Source: an uncultured Methanobrevibacter sp.
GTDB lineage: Archaea; Methanobacteriota; Methanobacteria; Methanobacteriales; Methanobacteriaceae
Assembly: GCF_902771435.1 (NCBI RefSeq)
Contig: NZ_CACXXB010000007.1
Coordinates: 1-64,000, forward strand
Reading direction: 5' to 3'
Length of the DNA stretch: 64,000 nt
Positions 63,827 to 64,000 of this stretch are shown here, piece by piece. The notes under the pieces are model-generated. The model saw only the letters and a list, made by a program, of their open reading frames with translations. It searched no databases and had not been told where the DNA came from. The position numbers and the translations under genes are program-made. Each line of letters starts with the position of its first letter. Position 1 is the stretch's first letter.

Positions 63827-64000
63827 ATTAACAAAATTAAGTTCAGATTACTGATGTTGTTAATGCTGGTTTTTTCGATATTGCTTGTCAATGCAGTTTA
63901 TGCGCAGGACAACAGTACTGCCAATTTATCAGTAGGCACTGATGATTTTGGTTCAATTCAGAATTTGATTGATAATGCGCAGAGTGGCGGTTCAGTTCAT
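63827..64000 (+). CDS. Adhesin-like protein, 3' end outside window; probable AUU start
   Basis: The frame I-N-K-I-K-F then a hydrophobic run and V-Y-A gives a textbook signal peptide, with cleavage before Q-D-N-S. The mature start has the F-G-S-I-Q-N-L-I-D-N-A-Q-S-G-G-S form that opens beta-helix adhesins. A strong ribosome site GGGGGAGG (63814-63821) is followed five bases later by ATT at 63827, not ATG. The next ATG (63854) would remove the signal's charged start. I take ATT as the start. Confidence 0.6.
   Translation, partial: MNKIKFRLLMLLMLVFSILLVNAVYAQDNSTANLSVGTDDFGSIQNLIDNAQSGGSVH

Noticed and set aside
1-64000. CRISPR array
   Set aside because: No regularly spaced direct repeats were seen. 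The repeated patterns at 0-2.4 kb and in the adhesin genes are protein-coding.
1-64000. tRNA or rRNA genes
   Set aside because: No cloverleaf-like segment ending in a tRNA T-arm, and no rRNA-like conserved sequence, was recognised by eye in the intergenic gaps.

Overview
The window reads as chromosome from a gut or rumen methanogen of the Methanobrevibacter type (Methanobacteriales). The sequence is AT-rich. It carries a complete Eha-type energy-converting [NiFe] hydrogenase operon, the archaeal GatDE tRNA amidotransferase, a three-gene VOR-type 2-oxoacid:ferredoxin oxidoreductase, many secreted Ig-like or beta-helix 'adhesin-like' proteins, and CDP-glycerol glycerophosphotransferase-like enzymes typical of pseudomurein-walled gut methanogens. 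Ribosome binding sites are mostly AGGTGAT or GGAGG. No rRNA, tRNA, CRISPR array or insertion sequence was recognised.

Layout. 1-8.4 kb: four tandem small membrane-anchored Ig-like proteins (the first cut by the window edge), a zinc-ribbon protein with a duplicated unknown domain, two exported proteins and a protein with a helix-turn-helix-like repeat. 8.4-14.8 kb: a decayed winged-helix regulator, then on the minus strand a type I restriction-modification operon hsdR-hsdM-hsdS followed by a DUF1802 gene. 14.8-15.45 kb: a gene-free interval with hairpins and two DtxR-like 'iron box' palindromes around one TATA box. 15.45-23.76 kb (minus): a tight seven-gene run of HTH-cupin regulator, acyl-CoA ligase, vorC, vorB, vorA, gatD and gatE. 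24-25.2 kb: a small cysteine-tailed protein and a CPBP protease. 25.6-39.7 kb: the eha operon (ehaA to ehaR), extended by a formyltransferase paralogue, a PfkB-type kinase, another polyferredoxin and a CBS-domain protein.

39.9-64 kb is a cell-surface region. It holds adhesin-like proteins, one with a C39-like peptidase domain. It also holds a translationally coupled pair resembling tocopherol cyclase and phytol/polyprenol kinase. Next come a surface-polymer locus (three glycerophosphotransferase-type enzymes, two fused to GT2 domains, plus two acyltransferase-3 membrane enzymes) and a Firmicutes-like 2TM/2TM/LytTR/DUF3021 regulatory cassette. The region closes with two beta-helix adhesins and the start of another adhesin that appears to use an AUU start codon.

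How it fits together. Eha couples ion flux to reduced ferredoxin. That ferredoxin can drive CO2 reduction and, through VOR, reductive carboxylation of acyl-CoAs made by the linked ligase, which is a plausible route for branched-chain fatty acids to become amino acids. The right half builds and decorates the envelope. The most intriguing unexplained systems are the cyclase/kinase pair (44.8-46.7 kb), the orphan iron-box promoter region (15.25-15.41 kb) and the divergent GT2 domain of the second fusion enzyme (55.5 kb).
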